From assembly GCA_038503065.1 (NCBI GenBank), contig JBCAMK010000019.1:372001-436000 (forward strand): a stretch of 64,000 nucleotides of DNA. Direction: 5' to 3'. Source of the DNA: Paragyromitra xinjiangensis. Lineage: Eukaryota > Ascomycota > Pezizomycetes > Pezizales > Discinaceae. Positions 46,973-58,985 of this stretch are shown piece by piece (position 1 is the stretch's first letter; every line of letters begins with the position of its first letter). A model generated the notes under the pieces. That model saw only the letters and a program-made list of their open reading frames with translations, was not told the DNA's origin and made no database searches. The translations under genes and the position numbers were made by a program.

Positions 46973-49900
46973 AGATTCTTTTCCCGGGTTCGTTTCGGTT
47001 CTTCGGTTCTTCGGTTCTTCGGTTCTTCGGTGAGGAGTGGAGATGTAAGTACAGTTTGTGGGCTAATTGGTGCTTTTAAAGACGCTGCGAGCCTACCTAA
47101 GTGGCCGGAGCTTTCTCATGCCATAAGCATAATTTTATCTACGTGATAAATTAATGAAAATAATTGCTCATTATGCATATGTTGACGAATACGATGCCGG
47201 TGACGTGAAAGAGTGCCGGTGAACAACGCACCTATGGTGATACGTAGGCTCGTTCCCATTCCCTACTGCCTATGGCTGCTGCGCACCGTAGGTGATACGG
47301 AAATCGGGACGAGAATAAATGCCCATGAAAGAGGGCTGATCCGCATACAAACACATTTTAATTTTGTTTGAGGCTATCAGTTCGCCGGATGAAGTATTAT
47401 TGCTTCAGTCGTTCCCGAGAAGTGTAGCGAATCTATCGAGGCAAAGCATGAAATCCGGCAAACTGCAAATAACTCTGCATGTCTGGTGAGCTGTTTTGTC
47501 ATTTATATGTGCTATTGATCTTTTGCCAGTGATTTGTGTTCTCCCCTGTTTTGGGTCGACTTCACCGTATCGCTGCAGGTAGTTTCGTTAAACCTGGGAG
47601 CCAGTTTAGGGATCTTCGGGTTACCTAATATGTTAATATTAGATCAAGTAATTTCGGTATTTAGATATGCAAGCATTTGCTTCGATCTGATGGCATCTTC
47701 CAGCTTAGCGCAGATTCGACTGCGTCTTATAGGTCTAGGAGCTAATAATTGCCTTTCGATATTGCTTCGGAATATTTTTGTCTAAGCCAACAAACATCTA
47801 GCATAAGAGGCTTTAAGTAGTTTAGGGCAAAAAGGGTACTGCAGATTGCTAGCTGTGATAGGCCGTCGGCTTTATATGGTATCACTCGCTTGGATTACCG
47901 TTTATTTCTTGAAGGAACACCTTTCTTGTTACATTTCCTTTCGCTAAACTACATGTACAAATAACTATCTTTATACGGAGATTTACAGAACCCTGGCGGC
48001 CATACTACCCATGCCCGCCCGCCAAAATTCCTTCCCCACAGCCGCCCACACCACCCCGCCCCGTTAGCGAAATTTCTCTTGGCTTAGAGTATAAGTATTC
48101 GTCCTCCCCGCCCCTTCTTTCATCCTCGTACTACACCTAAAGGGCATATAGGTTAGCTGTCCATGGAGCTTTCTCTCTTAGCTGCATGCAGGAGATGACC
48201 TCCAGTGTTAGCCTAAGATAACTGTCAATAGACATCTTGCTGTTCCTTCGTTGGGGCAGTGATTTCCAACGTCGCTGTGCTCCCCGATTTTTAGAACCTT
48301 TCTCCAAGGAAACTTGCGTTTCTTCTTGGATTTACTTTTTTCATTGATTGCTTGGACTAAGTCGAGGCATCGAGGGAAATTGATTGGCCGAGTTTAAGTT
48401 TTTTCGGTAAGATAGGTAGAGTATTTTACTATGCAGCTGATCGTCACTTAATTGCAGCAACACATCAAAATTAGACAAAATTCAGAACCAAAGTAGCTGT
48501 AGCTATAAGTGTATGCAATTGGTTGCAGGTGTATCTTCTATACTAGTTAATCGTTCTTTGATAGAAAAATTTGATATCATGTGATCATGACATTTTTAGC
48601 TGGTTAAGGTTGTAGAGATATATGTATATACAAAAAGGCTTCAATCCGCTCGTTACTCAATGAGTATCACAGGTATGGTTTTACTCACAAGACACAGGTA
48701 GTAGTTATACTAAGTATATGTAGTAGTGTGTTATTTGCCTTACCAATATCTTTCTATGCGTTCCCCTTCCTGATTCGCTGCCTTGTTTTAAAGTTGCGGT
48801 ATCCTTAGATTGCTTTGGGACCTTTTGGAAACGACTCGATTATAATCATCAAGTGTAGACTAGCGACTTTAATGATTAAAACTACATGTAGTTAAAATTC
48901 TATACTATTGCGATACTACCTCGTTTGCTCAGATAATTATGATTATGAAATATCACTCGTATGCGATCAAGAGACGAACTGAGAACAAACAAATTTAGGC
49001 ACACCCCTTGAAGAAACTATAGAATATCTCTTCAAAGGTATCGCTTTTCTTACGGTCGTTGGATAGATACATGTACATGAATCGACCGATCATGGCTATC
49101 TCCGGCCACATTTGCCACAGTCTCATGTAACCTTTTGAGAACTATCATCTAGCCCGTGAAATAGCGTAAGCTCGTAGGAAAAGTATAAACGATCAAAAGA
49201 TGACCGACCTTAACCTTTATCTAAAGCCGTGATGTGAATGTCGGTAACCGGCTGGGGTTGAGCATTAGGGAACGAGTAAATTGCTGGGCGACGCCACTAG
49301 GGTTGCTTCTGGTAGACCTACTTCTTGGTTGTTGACCTTGCGAGTTTTCTTCCAGAGCTCGGGAATGCGATTGAAAGGGGGATATGGATGGTAATTCTGA
49401 TAGTTGAATGCCGAAGTTTTTTTTAAGCTTCTGGTGTCGATTAGTCCCCGCTTATAGTGGGTATTCTAGGATAATGGCGGCGAGTTCTCAAGAGGTAAAT
49501 AAAACATCCTATAAACTCACGAATAAGGTGGAGAATTCGATCCGTCGCCGAAAATCACTCTATACTAGTTATGTCTCTGATAAATCCCATAACAATGGTC
49601 CATTGGTTATGCTCATTCTCATTTCTCTAAACGGTAGGTAAAGTAGGATTCGTCTCAATAAAATGGGTGTTGGGTAGGTAAGACGCAGAATGAGCGCTTA
49701 CTCGTACCGGAAGCGGGCTGAATAGATGTGTATAGATTGCTGGCCTTGGTTAGTAGTCTATGGAACTAAAGGTGTGTATTTTGTAAGCCGCGAAGCTCGG
49801 TTCGGGCATGGTGCTGGTTACTGGTTGCTGGTCACTTGTGTTGACTGTGCTTGGGTATAGAGAATGTCGTACTGGTAGAGATGATTGTACTGCTGACGGT

Positions 49901-50881
49901 TCATAAACCGTGATGTAATGTTATGGTGTGGGTGGATCGTAAAAGAGATAGTTAGAATGAATGGGAGGGATCGAAGGCAGGGAGAGAATAAATTATATTG
50001 AGTTTCTCTCTGACGATGGCTGCAGGGGGTGGGTGAATGTAGATGAAGAGTATTAGAAGGAAGGCTTGACGTGACGCCGCTTATCCGGATCAGCTGTGAG
50101 TGATAGGGATAGGGATGGATTCTGTGGGTTGCACTTGAGTCTTTTGAAATAAGGTTGTGGCATCCGTTAGCCTGTCAGCTGTGGTGACAGTGCTTTGTGT
50201 AGTAGCAAATAGTGTTTATTCGTAGGAGGTGATAAAACCGTCGTGAAGGCTTTCGATGCGGATGCCGAATACTGCCTAGTTGGCCAAAGTACTGACTGTA
50301 TCAAGATCCAAAGCCACCAAAACAGCACCTGTCTGAATTTTACGGTCCTGTCATTTTATGGTCGCAGCTGTGATGGACTTGTTGATAACTATCAGTGTGA
50401 TCATCGTCAGTATTCGACAGTTGATCGTGATTTCCATAATTACCATGGTGGATATTATCGGGCTGTCTTTTGAATTGTTGGAGAGCTCTGAATAGCTATT
50501 GAAGAGACTGAACGTAATTATTTTGATGGTAACGCTATTAATATTTTGGTGATCCGCCAGGTAGCTTTTCTGACACCCATTAAGGACGTTGCTTGATTGA
50601 TTGCTAGAATAACTTTCATCGATTTATGCAGTTCCTGCTTCCTGCATCTAAGAGGATGGGATGAACGGTTATGGATATCTCAGGCTCATTGATAGCAGTT
50701 AGATGCTTCCTGGCGTTAGAACCCTCAAGATTCAATGATGGTGATGCAAACAGCAGTGAATAGTAATCCCAAACAAAGGTGGGGTGTGTCGCACGTGACA
50801 TGGAAGTTACCGAACCATCCCGTGAAATCCAAAACCAAACCTTCCACCACTTCAACCTCCAACCCACCTTCTCCAACCGTA
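46973..50881. other. 3.9-kb stretch without a recognised gene
   Basis: An 8-bp microsatellite lies at 46996-47030. TACATGTA palindromes lie near 47949, 48887 and 49068. A near repeat of ACCTATGGTGATACG (47229) and ACCGTAGGTGATACG (47286) is present. Open frames such as 47534-47785 and 50243-50473 (plus) show no family resemblance. CACGTGA at about 50793 lies 90 nt before the ETF-beta start. Confidence 0.4.
46996..47030. repeat. (CGGTTCTT)n microsatellite
   Basis: Just over four perfect copies of CGGTTCTT, lying 24 nt upstream of the DUF7514-like start codon. Confidence 0.85.
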
Positions 50882-51836
50882 ATGGCAACCCTCCGTATTC
50901 TCGTTCCCGTCAAGCGCGTAATCGACTATGCTGTACCTCCCCCCTCCCCACCTCCCACCTCCCACCTCCCACCAATCACTAACAAACCCCATAGGTCAAA
51001 CCGCGCGTCAACGCAGCCCACACCGCCGTCGAAACCACAGGGGTAAAAATGTCTATGAACCCCTTCGACGAGCTCTCCCTCGAAGAATCCATCCGCCTCC
51101 GAGAACTCCACAAATCCAGCATCGTCCCCGACATCCTCGCCTTCTCCGCCGGCCCCGCAAAAGCCCAAGAGACCCTCCGTACGGCAATGGCCATGGGAGC
51201 AGACCGAGGCCTCCTCGTTGATACCGGTACCTCAGAGTCTGATCTCGAACCACTTGCAGTTGCCAAGCTACTTAAAGAGGTGGTTAAGAGTGAGGATCGC
51301 AATTTGGTTATTTTGGGGAAACAGAGTATTGATGATGATTCTGGTCAGACGGGTCAGATGTTAGCTGGACTTCTAGGGTGGAGCCAGGCGACGCAAGCGA
51401 GTAAGGTGGAGTTGTTGGATGGCGGAAGGGTTAGGGTTACGAAGGAGGTAGATGGTGGGGAGGAGGTGGTTGAAGCTGCGTTACCGATGGTTATTACGAC
51501 GGATCTGAGGCTGAATGAACCGTATGTTAACCCTGGGGGAGTAATGGGTGGCTGGAAGAGTTTTGAGGGAGATATGCTGATGGGGAGGCAGACGTTATGC
51601 ATCATTGCCGAACATTATGAAGGCGAAGAAGAAGCCGCTGGAGAAGAAGAAGCTGAGCGATTATAATATTGAGTTCAAGAAAAGACTAGAGACCGTTCAG
51701 GTCGTTGGTACGTTCCTCCTCTCGTATTTATTATAAGCTACTAACTCCCGTAGAACCGGCGCCCCGCAAAGGTGGCGGGAAGGTCGAGAACGTCGATGGT
51801 CTGATCTCTAGACTGAAGGAGTTAGGCGCATTGTAA
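50882..51836 (+). CDS. ETFB: Electron transfer flavoprotein beta subunit
   Basis: Mitochondrial matrix partner of ETF-alpha. The heterodimer carries electrons from acyl-CoA and other dehydrogenases to ETF-ubiquinone oxidoreductase. Exons 50882-50932, 50995-51521, 51592-51707 and 51754-51836 join in phase to 258 aa, the usual family length. The start is [23 protein letters not shown]. Landmarks are [20 protein letters not shown], the AMP/FAD-contact region [20 protein letters not shown], and the C-terminal block [22 protein letters not shown] with KKLSDYNI. The end is [20 protein letters not shown]. Introns are 62, 70 and 46 nt. The third contains a TACTAAC branch-like site. The C/T-rich first intron is low complexity. 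Confidence 0.95.
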
Positions 51837-52255
51837 AGCGTTGTAGAATCTTACGTCTGATAGATAATCCAGACAATGTCTATATTGTAAAAGTGAACTA
51901 AGCATTGAGTAGAGTTCAAGACCCATACGAGTGATAATCATGAACCTAGCACTCCACACGCATAAAACAAAATGCTATTCTATAGAATTAAGCCATCCCA
52001 TTATTTATTTCGCCAACCCGCCACCCAGCAGCGTCCCACAAAAAGAATCCTCTATCACGAATGTTTTCAATTTGAGCCATCCTCCTATTCCACTATAATA
52101 GCCGCAGCTTGATTACCTTATGATACCTAGCCTCCATCAAAAGAAAAAACCTCACCCAGTGAAAAAAACAAAAGAGAAAGAAAGGACACTGTATCCACTT
52201 CTGATCCTTCAAACAATAAACACCCAAAAATACATTTTCCATTGATCAATTCCAC
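51837..52255. other. Intergenic region between convergent ETFB and Acinus-like genes
   Basis: The two genes end toward each other, so this AT-rich stretch must hold both 3' UTRs. No other feature seen. Confidence 0.6.
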
Positions 52256-54207
52256 TCAATGTCTCCCCCTCGAATCCCTCCTCTGTCCAGCCAACCGCTC
52301 TCTCGCAATCTCTTCGGAGACAGGCATATAATACAGCTTCGGCTTTGTCCGGGTACTCTTAAACAGCTCATCCAAATCCGCCACACGAGCCTGTCTAGCA
52401 GTCGCGGCATCAGCCGGTACAGAGATAGGCGCCGACTTTTGAACTGCAAGTACTATTAGATATTAGCCTGACCTTCCCTTCATATAGGAGGAGTAAACTC
52501 ACCACTATTCTTCCTCTCCCGATCACCTCTCGGCCCCGTCGGCACCCCAAGTAGTTCTACTCCCCGACCGCCCCGAACGGGTCTACCGCCACCTACACCG
52601 ACTTCTTCTAGTTCAGCTCGAATACCACCTTCGACGCTTTCGTCCTCGTTGAATGCTACCTGCCATCGCCCGCCTTTTTTCTCGGTGTCTACCCAGCCTT
52701 GGACTTTCTCTTCAGGTACGAAATCGACCCACAGTGGTTTTCTGGTTCTTTCGTTCGGCCACACTTTGCCGTGGACGCCTACGCGGACTCTGGTAGCTGC
52801 GGTGAGGGATGCAAAGATGATTAGTGCATGCGACTTGATCGCATCAACGAAGAAGAACTCAATCTGTTCTGCGCCGCCGGTTGGTCCTGCTGCGAGGGTG
52901 GTCAAGTGTTGTCGGAGCAGCGGCTCGTTAATCGGGCGGACAAGGTTGCGGATGTAGAGTGCGCGGGTGGCAGGGTGGATGGAGGCTTTAACGGGGGGTT
53001 CATCGTCTTCGTCGCCATTTGCGTTGCTGTCCCGTTTGGCTGCGTCGTCGGCGAAGTCGGGTTCAGCGGAAGGGAGGGTTTCTCCGTTGTTGAATAGACC
53101 CTTGAATCTTGCGTCTCGCTGTCTAGGTTTCGGTGGTGGGGAGGCTTGGCGTGGTTTCTTGGAGATGCTGCCTTCTTCTTCCTCTACTGTGGAGACTGGA
53201 ATTTCTTCTGCTGGGGCTGCTGCGTCTTCGGTGTCGGTTGGTGGGGGTGGACTATCGGAGCGGCGTTTGCGCTTGCGGAGATCCGTGGACGAGTCTTCAC
53301 GTGTGTCCATTGGCTCTGCGGTGGCAGGGGGCACTGCTAAGTCGCCCTGGGAGGTGATGGCAGCGGTGATCTCTTCAGCGATGGCCACTGAGGATTGAGT
53401 TTCGGTTGGCGGTAAGGATTTGGGAGCTTCGATTGGGGCCGGGGCTTCGGACATGGATGCGTCTTCATCTGTGGTGTGTTCTTGGGGTTTCTCTGGCTCA
53501 ATAGGAGCCGGGGTAACTTCTTCGGGAGTCTTTTCTGTAGCTGCTTCGATTTGCATTTCCTCTGTAGGGGGATTCGGTTCTTTGTTCTCTGCTAGAGGTT
53601 CTTTGTGTTCTACCTGTTCTTGCACATCGTGTTGCGCGGGCTCTGCCACTTCCACGGCTACTTCCAATTCTACGGCCTCAGGGCGAGGGCTATCCTGAGC
53701 CTGTGGCACAACCTCTTGTGGCGGCTCTTTCTGCTCTGTCTCAACCTGCTCTGTCTCAACCTGCGGCGGAAGCTGTTCTTCGACCGGCTTCGGCTCTGGA
53801 CTCGGTTCCCGCGCTGGCTCAACTTCAGGCGAAGGTTCCACTTCAGGCGAAGGTTCCCGTGCCTGCACCTGCTCCGGCTCCGTACTCGCCGGTTCAGGCT
53901 CCACCACAGGCGTAGGTGACTTCGCGCGCTCCTGTACCTGAACCGGTTCTTCAGAAGTTGAAGTCTCCACCACAGCGCTCTCTACTCCCGCTGTCGTGTG
54001 ACCGTTAGTTTGCTGCGCATTCTCCTCTACCGGCGCAGGTTCCTCTAGAGCCTCAGGCGCGTTCTGTTTCTCTTGCTCCTTAATGATATCCTCCGCCAAC
54101 CGGTCGACTAGCGCCTGCTTCAATCCCCCAACTGGCAGGCCCCGCTTCTTCAGTTCGGCCTTGAGCTCAGTCACTTTGAGCGAGGAGAGTGTTGTTGGGT
54201 CGAGCAT
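52256..54207 (-). CDS. SAP-domain, RSB-motif protein (Acinus-like)
   Basis: Probable ASAP-type splicing/exon-junction factor. Exon 1 54207-52503 and exon 2 52443-52256 join in phase across a 59-nt GTGAGT...TTGCAG intron: 630 aa. The SAP DNA/RNA-binding motif is at residues 8-42 (SLKVTELKAELKKRGLPVGG, then LKQALVDRL). A very long Glu/Pro-rich, disordered region follows to about residue 330, with a basic signal (LRKRKRRSDSPPPP). An RRM-like fold follows (HPATRALYIRNLVRPINEPL; PLWVDFVPEEKVQGWVD), then an RG-rich patch (GGRPVRGGRG). The second exon supplies DELFKSTRTKPKLYYMPVSE with EIARERL, the RNPS1-SAP18-binding (RSB) motif typical of Acinus. The unspliced frame would stop seven codons past the donor (GEFTPPI) and lose this motif. 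Confidence 0.85.
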
Positions 54208-57200
54208 GGTCGAGCGCGCGAATTGGGTAAAGGTAGTAGTGGGATTGAACTAGATGCTCCGTGTGGGGTGATTGCTGGTGTGTGCTTAGATGGGACGGGG
54301 GGCTAATTGCTGTTAGTAAGAGCTGGCGGTGATGTCGGGGTGGTGGTGGGAGGTTGATGGGGAAGGATTTCGAAGGAGAGACGAGGCTGGAAGGAAAGCG
54401 AGGCTAGACGTGACGGAGTTGCGTCAAGGGTGACGCTAGGCTGTATCGGGCGTGACACGAGGAACGCCGTTTTCTTTCGATGCGGCTCGGTGGGGAGGGA
54501 AAGTCCATGCGGCTTCTTTTAAGTGGAATTTGAGAATAAGTTGGATTCTTTTAGATAAATATCAAATTTTCTGTAGGAGCCTTAAAGGATACATGTAGTT
54601 TGACGAAGTATTTTTGTCCAGAGCCTAGAAGAAAGTGTTGTTGTGTTAGGCAACTCGATGCGTTGATGTCCGTTTTAGGCTATGCAATCTCATATTTTCT
54701 CAGAAGTATATTCTAGCATGCATGCGTTCATTTTGGCATGGACGATTTAGGTCAATGATAATATTATCATCTGGATTGATCTCTAGCGTTCTTAGAATGA
54801 GGAAGAAACTCTAGACCCAGCTAGCCCCGGACAGAATATTAAAACGACGGGGGCGTCTATCAAACGATGCGACCATCAGACCCTTCCAGAGTTGTGTAAT
54901 GGGATCTTCCGACCAAGGTTTCAAATAGTTCAGGCCCTACCCTCTCCTGAGGAGCTTAGTGGCAAATCAAGCAGAATGGATTCCCCAGCATTCGATCCAT
55001 AACCAGATCTACGAAAGAACCCCCTTCCCATCATAAACCCAAGAATTTTACTGCGGAGAGCGCGGTATATAGCTTTACCATGCCATAAGCTATAGTTACC
55101 TTCACGTTAGCAAACGATTCACAGGCTAGCGAGCAGCAATTTGCGTTAGACGAACCAATACCCAACCCTCTTTAAGCTGGTAGTACCACATGAACTCTGA
55201 CACTTTCCATCTCAAATAGAGTATGCTTGTTTGCCAATCGCCTTTTCCTCATTGTGGGGTACCCCCAAATAATACTAAATTAACCCAAGTGAGTTGGCTG
55301 GGTGATTGGTCGTGTATATTGAATCCTCGTTATACAGCGCCGCTCGTCCCCTGAGGGCTGGTCCATCAATCCCTAGCTAATGGTGGAATCACTGCAGACT
55401 CTACAGAATCCACTAATTCGCGTAAGTAATAGCTCCTTATAGTAAGAGGAGCCTGATCAGTTAGGAATGAATCGAAAACCCTTTTTTCACATGGACTCGA
55501 ATTCCCTTTATATCATGTCAAGCAACTCCGACCGCCAATGGTAGCTAGATATAGTATGTAGCCCTCGCCCCCTCCTGAGGTGTAAAACCATGCTCCCCTC
55601 TTATGCTAATCCCCCTATCCCCGTGTATCCGATAACCTTCCATTGCCAAATAGCATGTGTGTTCATGAGGCTTTTTCTGCCGCATTAACTCCGCTTTAGC
55701 TCCTAACCTATAGCATAATGACTCTTCAATTCCGCTAGTTTTAGTGATTTCTTAGTATCGTCCCGTGACTTGGTCGGTATCTCCTATGTGACCGTAAAAT
55801 TTGATTTTCACGTTCACCTCTGTAGGATCTGTCAAATCATGCTTCCTTTAGTGATGATACTTGGTCGGTTCGAAAGTCAAGCAAGATAAATCCGGGAATT
55901 CTGCTGACCAACTTTTCCTGCCCCAGTTAGGTGCGGCAATGACCTGGAGGGTAAAGAAGGACCAACTAATAGTTTAGTCGAAAATTAGCTGCATGAAATA
56001 TTACTATGCCTACTGCAGCTGGTATCCCTAAGCTGCTGGTGAAATAATCCCTATCATAGCTTGAATTTCAAGAAGTAGTTGGGGATCTTCACACGAGTGA
56101 TAATCTATGATCTATTCACTATAGCTACGTCCGGCCTCGTCAGCTCGTTGCAACAGTTAAAATCACGAGAGAAGAGTAATTCAACACACCTCAAGGGTCG
56201 ATAATTGGGTGAGCATGATGCCTCCGCGAATTTGCTTCATTAAGCATGAATGTATCTGCAGAGCTTGTCATCCACTGATCTTTATGTCCTACGAAGATCA
56301 ATGCTGAGAATGTAATGTTGCTTCCTGGTGGTACATTAAGATTATAGCACTAAGGAGCTTCCTCCGCTACAACTGGTGTTGGACCATAAGATATCCGAGA
56401 TTCCAGAAGATTGCGATCTGTGCATTGATTGCTGCTAGTTGGTGTCAGTTTCGAGAATATATCCAACAGCAGTGCGGAGGCAAACATTCGGTATCCTTTG
56501 GGGGCCTGTGATGAAAGTAGTTCCTAGATTTCACTACCTTTCTGACACGTTCCCATAGTCTTTCGCTAAATCGTGTAATACCATCAAATGGGTTATCACT
56601 TGAGGTGCGTAGGGTTTGGTCGCTATTCTCTATTTCTCATATCCCTAGAGGTAGAGCAAAAGAACTTTATTCTGTCATCGCCAACAAATAGCAGACCTTT
56701 AAGTTCACGATCAAAGTCATGCCACTCGATGGTGGCCCAGAAACGAAACCCCATTGTTTCAACATATACCGTGAATGCGTTGGGGGCTATCGGAGAAAGG
56801 GCAGGTAGGTTCCTTCAGTGGTGAGGGGTGCTGAAAACTGTAGGGATATGATCAATCTCTCCGGAAAAAATCTCAAATCAAGACGGTGAATGTGAATCCA
56901 GTAATTGGCACACGAGCACAAAGTGTTCGAAGTAGATCTAGAGGAGTGTTGTTATGTCATATGCTCGGAAATCCCTTGGCTCCATTGTATGTTACCGAAC
57001 TCAGCAGCAAGGTAAACATCCTTTTGTTCAGATCACGTACTTTGGGCTAGTGAGGGAATGCTAGCAGAAGAAGATACTAGTGGGAACGGTATCGATAGTA
57101 GTTGTGTTGCAGGAATAGCATATTATTGAGCCGTGTTGCGTATAGTACAGCTAGCGACAGGACTGATTGCCATTTCGCTTGATGGTGGCCAGTTCTTAGA

Positions 57201-58985
57201 GCCTCCAAGAAAAGTTGTCGGCCATACCTCCCTTTCAGTCTCCAAGAGATCCAATGGCCGCTGATGGATGCCTAAAAATGCTTGATCCCGAATATCGTGT
57301 TCTTTGATTCCCTTTTATCACTGTATCCCTAGCCATACGTTCCTGATAACCATTCTGATCAACCACGTGACAGTTAGCAAAGACTCTACTCCTACAGCTG
57401 CTGACTAGAGATTTTAAGTTTCAAATGGTGGAAGGGACTCGATATACGCTCACTCGTAGAACACAACCGGAGTATAAACCCCCCCTCCTTTTGATCTCCG
57501 CTTCAATCTTCCTCCTCTCCATCTTCTCCCTTCGAGAATCTGCTATCAGAATCTCATGTCCATCTCTCTTACTCGGTGACCGTCTCCAAGAACGGAATGA
57601 GATCCTTTGTATCAAGTGTAGATTAATATAGATGCGGGCCATCCAAAACGAAGAACACGAAATACGTCTTCTTAGCACTCGTTACTCCCGAGATACTCCA
57701 ACGGATACCTAAAACCTTAAGAAAAATTAGTAACAGCACAATTATACAAAACCATTGTCCTCAGAAACCTCTAATAGAAATTTAAACCCTACTCAAAACT
57801 CTAACAGCAAAGCCAATGTTTCCTAAAATCCACCCTAGAATCCCCAGACCGAATAGAGGGGCTCAAAGTCGAACTTAATGTCTTGTGACTCGTTACCAGT
57901 TTAAACACGGTTCAACATGCATGCCTAGTATCTCCTAGTATCCCTGCCGTAAAGTACCCTCAGAGCTAGGGGGTAAGATAAATATTTCTTTATCTCTCTA
58001 AGTTATAATAACAAAATGTAACTGAATGGCAGTTCCCGTCTGTAGGTTCAGTAGAGAATCCCATACTGGGACTAGCTTCAAGGCTATTCATGGATGGGTC
58101 AATCCGCATGTTCAAGCATTTTAGCAGGAAATAGACGATCCACAAGATACTTCCACCGAAGCCTGAATATTTCCTTCGTACATATAGTAACCTCCGAATG
58201 ATGCATGTTGTAGACCTAGTGAAGACAAGAACGGAGTCAATGAGTAACCACCCAAACTACCACTACTCCAACCTCCCTATTCCATCTCTACCCCAACAGC
58301 ATCAGCAACCACACTCTAAACTGGATCACTCTTCCAAAGAGAGAACATACCAATGCTAAGTATTAGTATCTCTCGCGAGCTTGGGGTTCTATCAACCTTA
58401 ATGCCCTTGTTCCCTCATCTTCGACCGTGAATGAAGAGAATATAAACAGGCTGCCTTAATCTCGGTTGCTGAATCGTGTTCAATACCACGTTTTCGCACT
58501 TCTGATCTAGAAATAAGGAATTATGCGAACCATCTTCCGTAAGTTGGATATGTAGCCCAGCGATACTTCACTAAGACAATATAAGGTGGCTGTTAAATCA
58601 TGTCTGCGTGTTTGAAGTAGTGGTAGTGATAAAAAGGATGACTATTGGCGAAGGAATGAATTCTTAGGTTGAACCTATGATGAAAAGTAGTTGCTGTAGG
58701 TTTCAGTGGTGATCGTTGCCGTTGAAGTGGGTATTTGTATAGTCCGTCACTTTAAACCTAACCCTGAAGAGACCCGCCCACATATCAGATCCACACATTA
58801 ATATCCACTCACTCTAGAATAAAACTCATCAATCCAATACCATTTCCATTTTCAATTTCATTGCTATACAAGAAACCAACCACTAAAAGAAAACCAGCTA
58901 ACATCACCCAAACAAAGCGACAAAAAAACACGAGAAAAAAAACCCATAGTTAACACCTCCAACCCATCAAATTTTTTTCCACCGC
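54208..58985. other. 4.8-kb stretch without a recognised gene
   Basis: The first few hundred bases are the Acinus-like promoter and leader. Beyond that there are only short frames (for example 56588-56824 plus) without family resemblance. One TACATGTA lies near 54592 and CACGTGA near 57365. The last 200 nt are A/C-rich and probably the CPSase 3' UTR (read on the minus strand). Confidence 0.4.

Noticed and set aside
51421..51440. GGGTTAGGG in ETFB as a regulatory telo-box
   Set aside because: It lies inside coding sequence (GGRVRVT) and is explained by codons.
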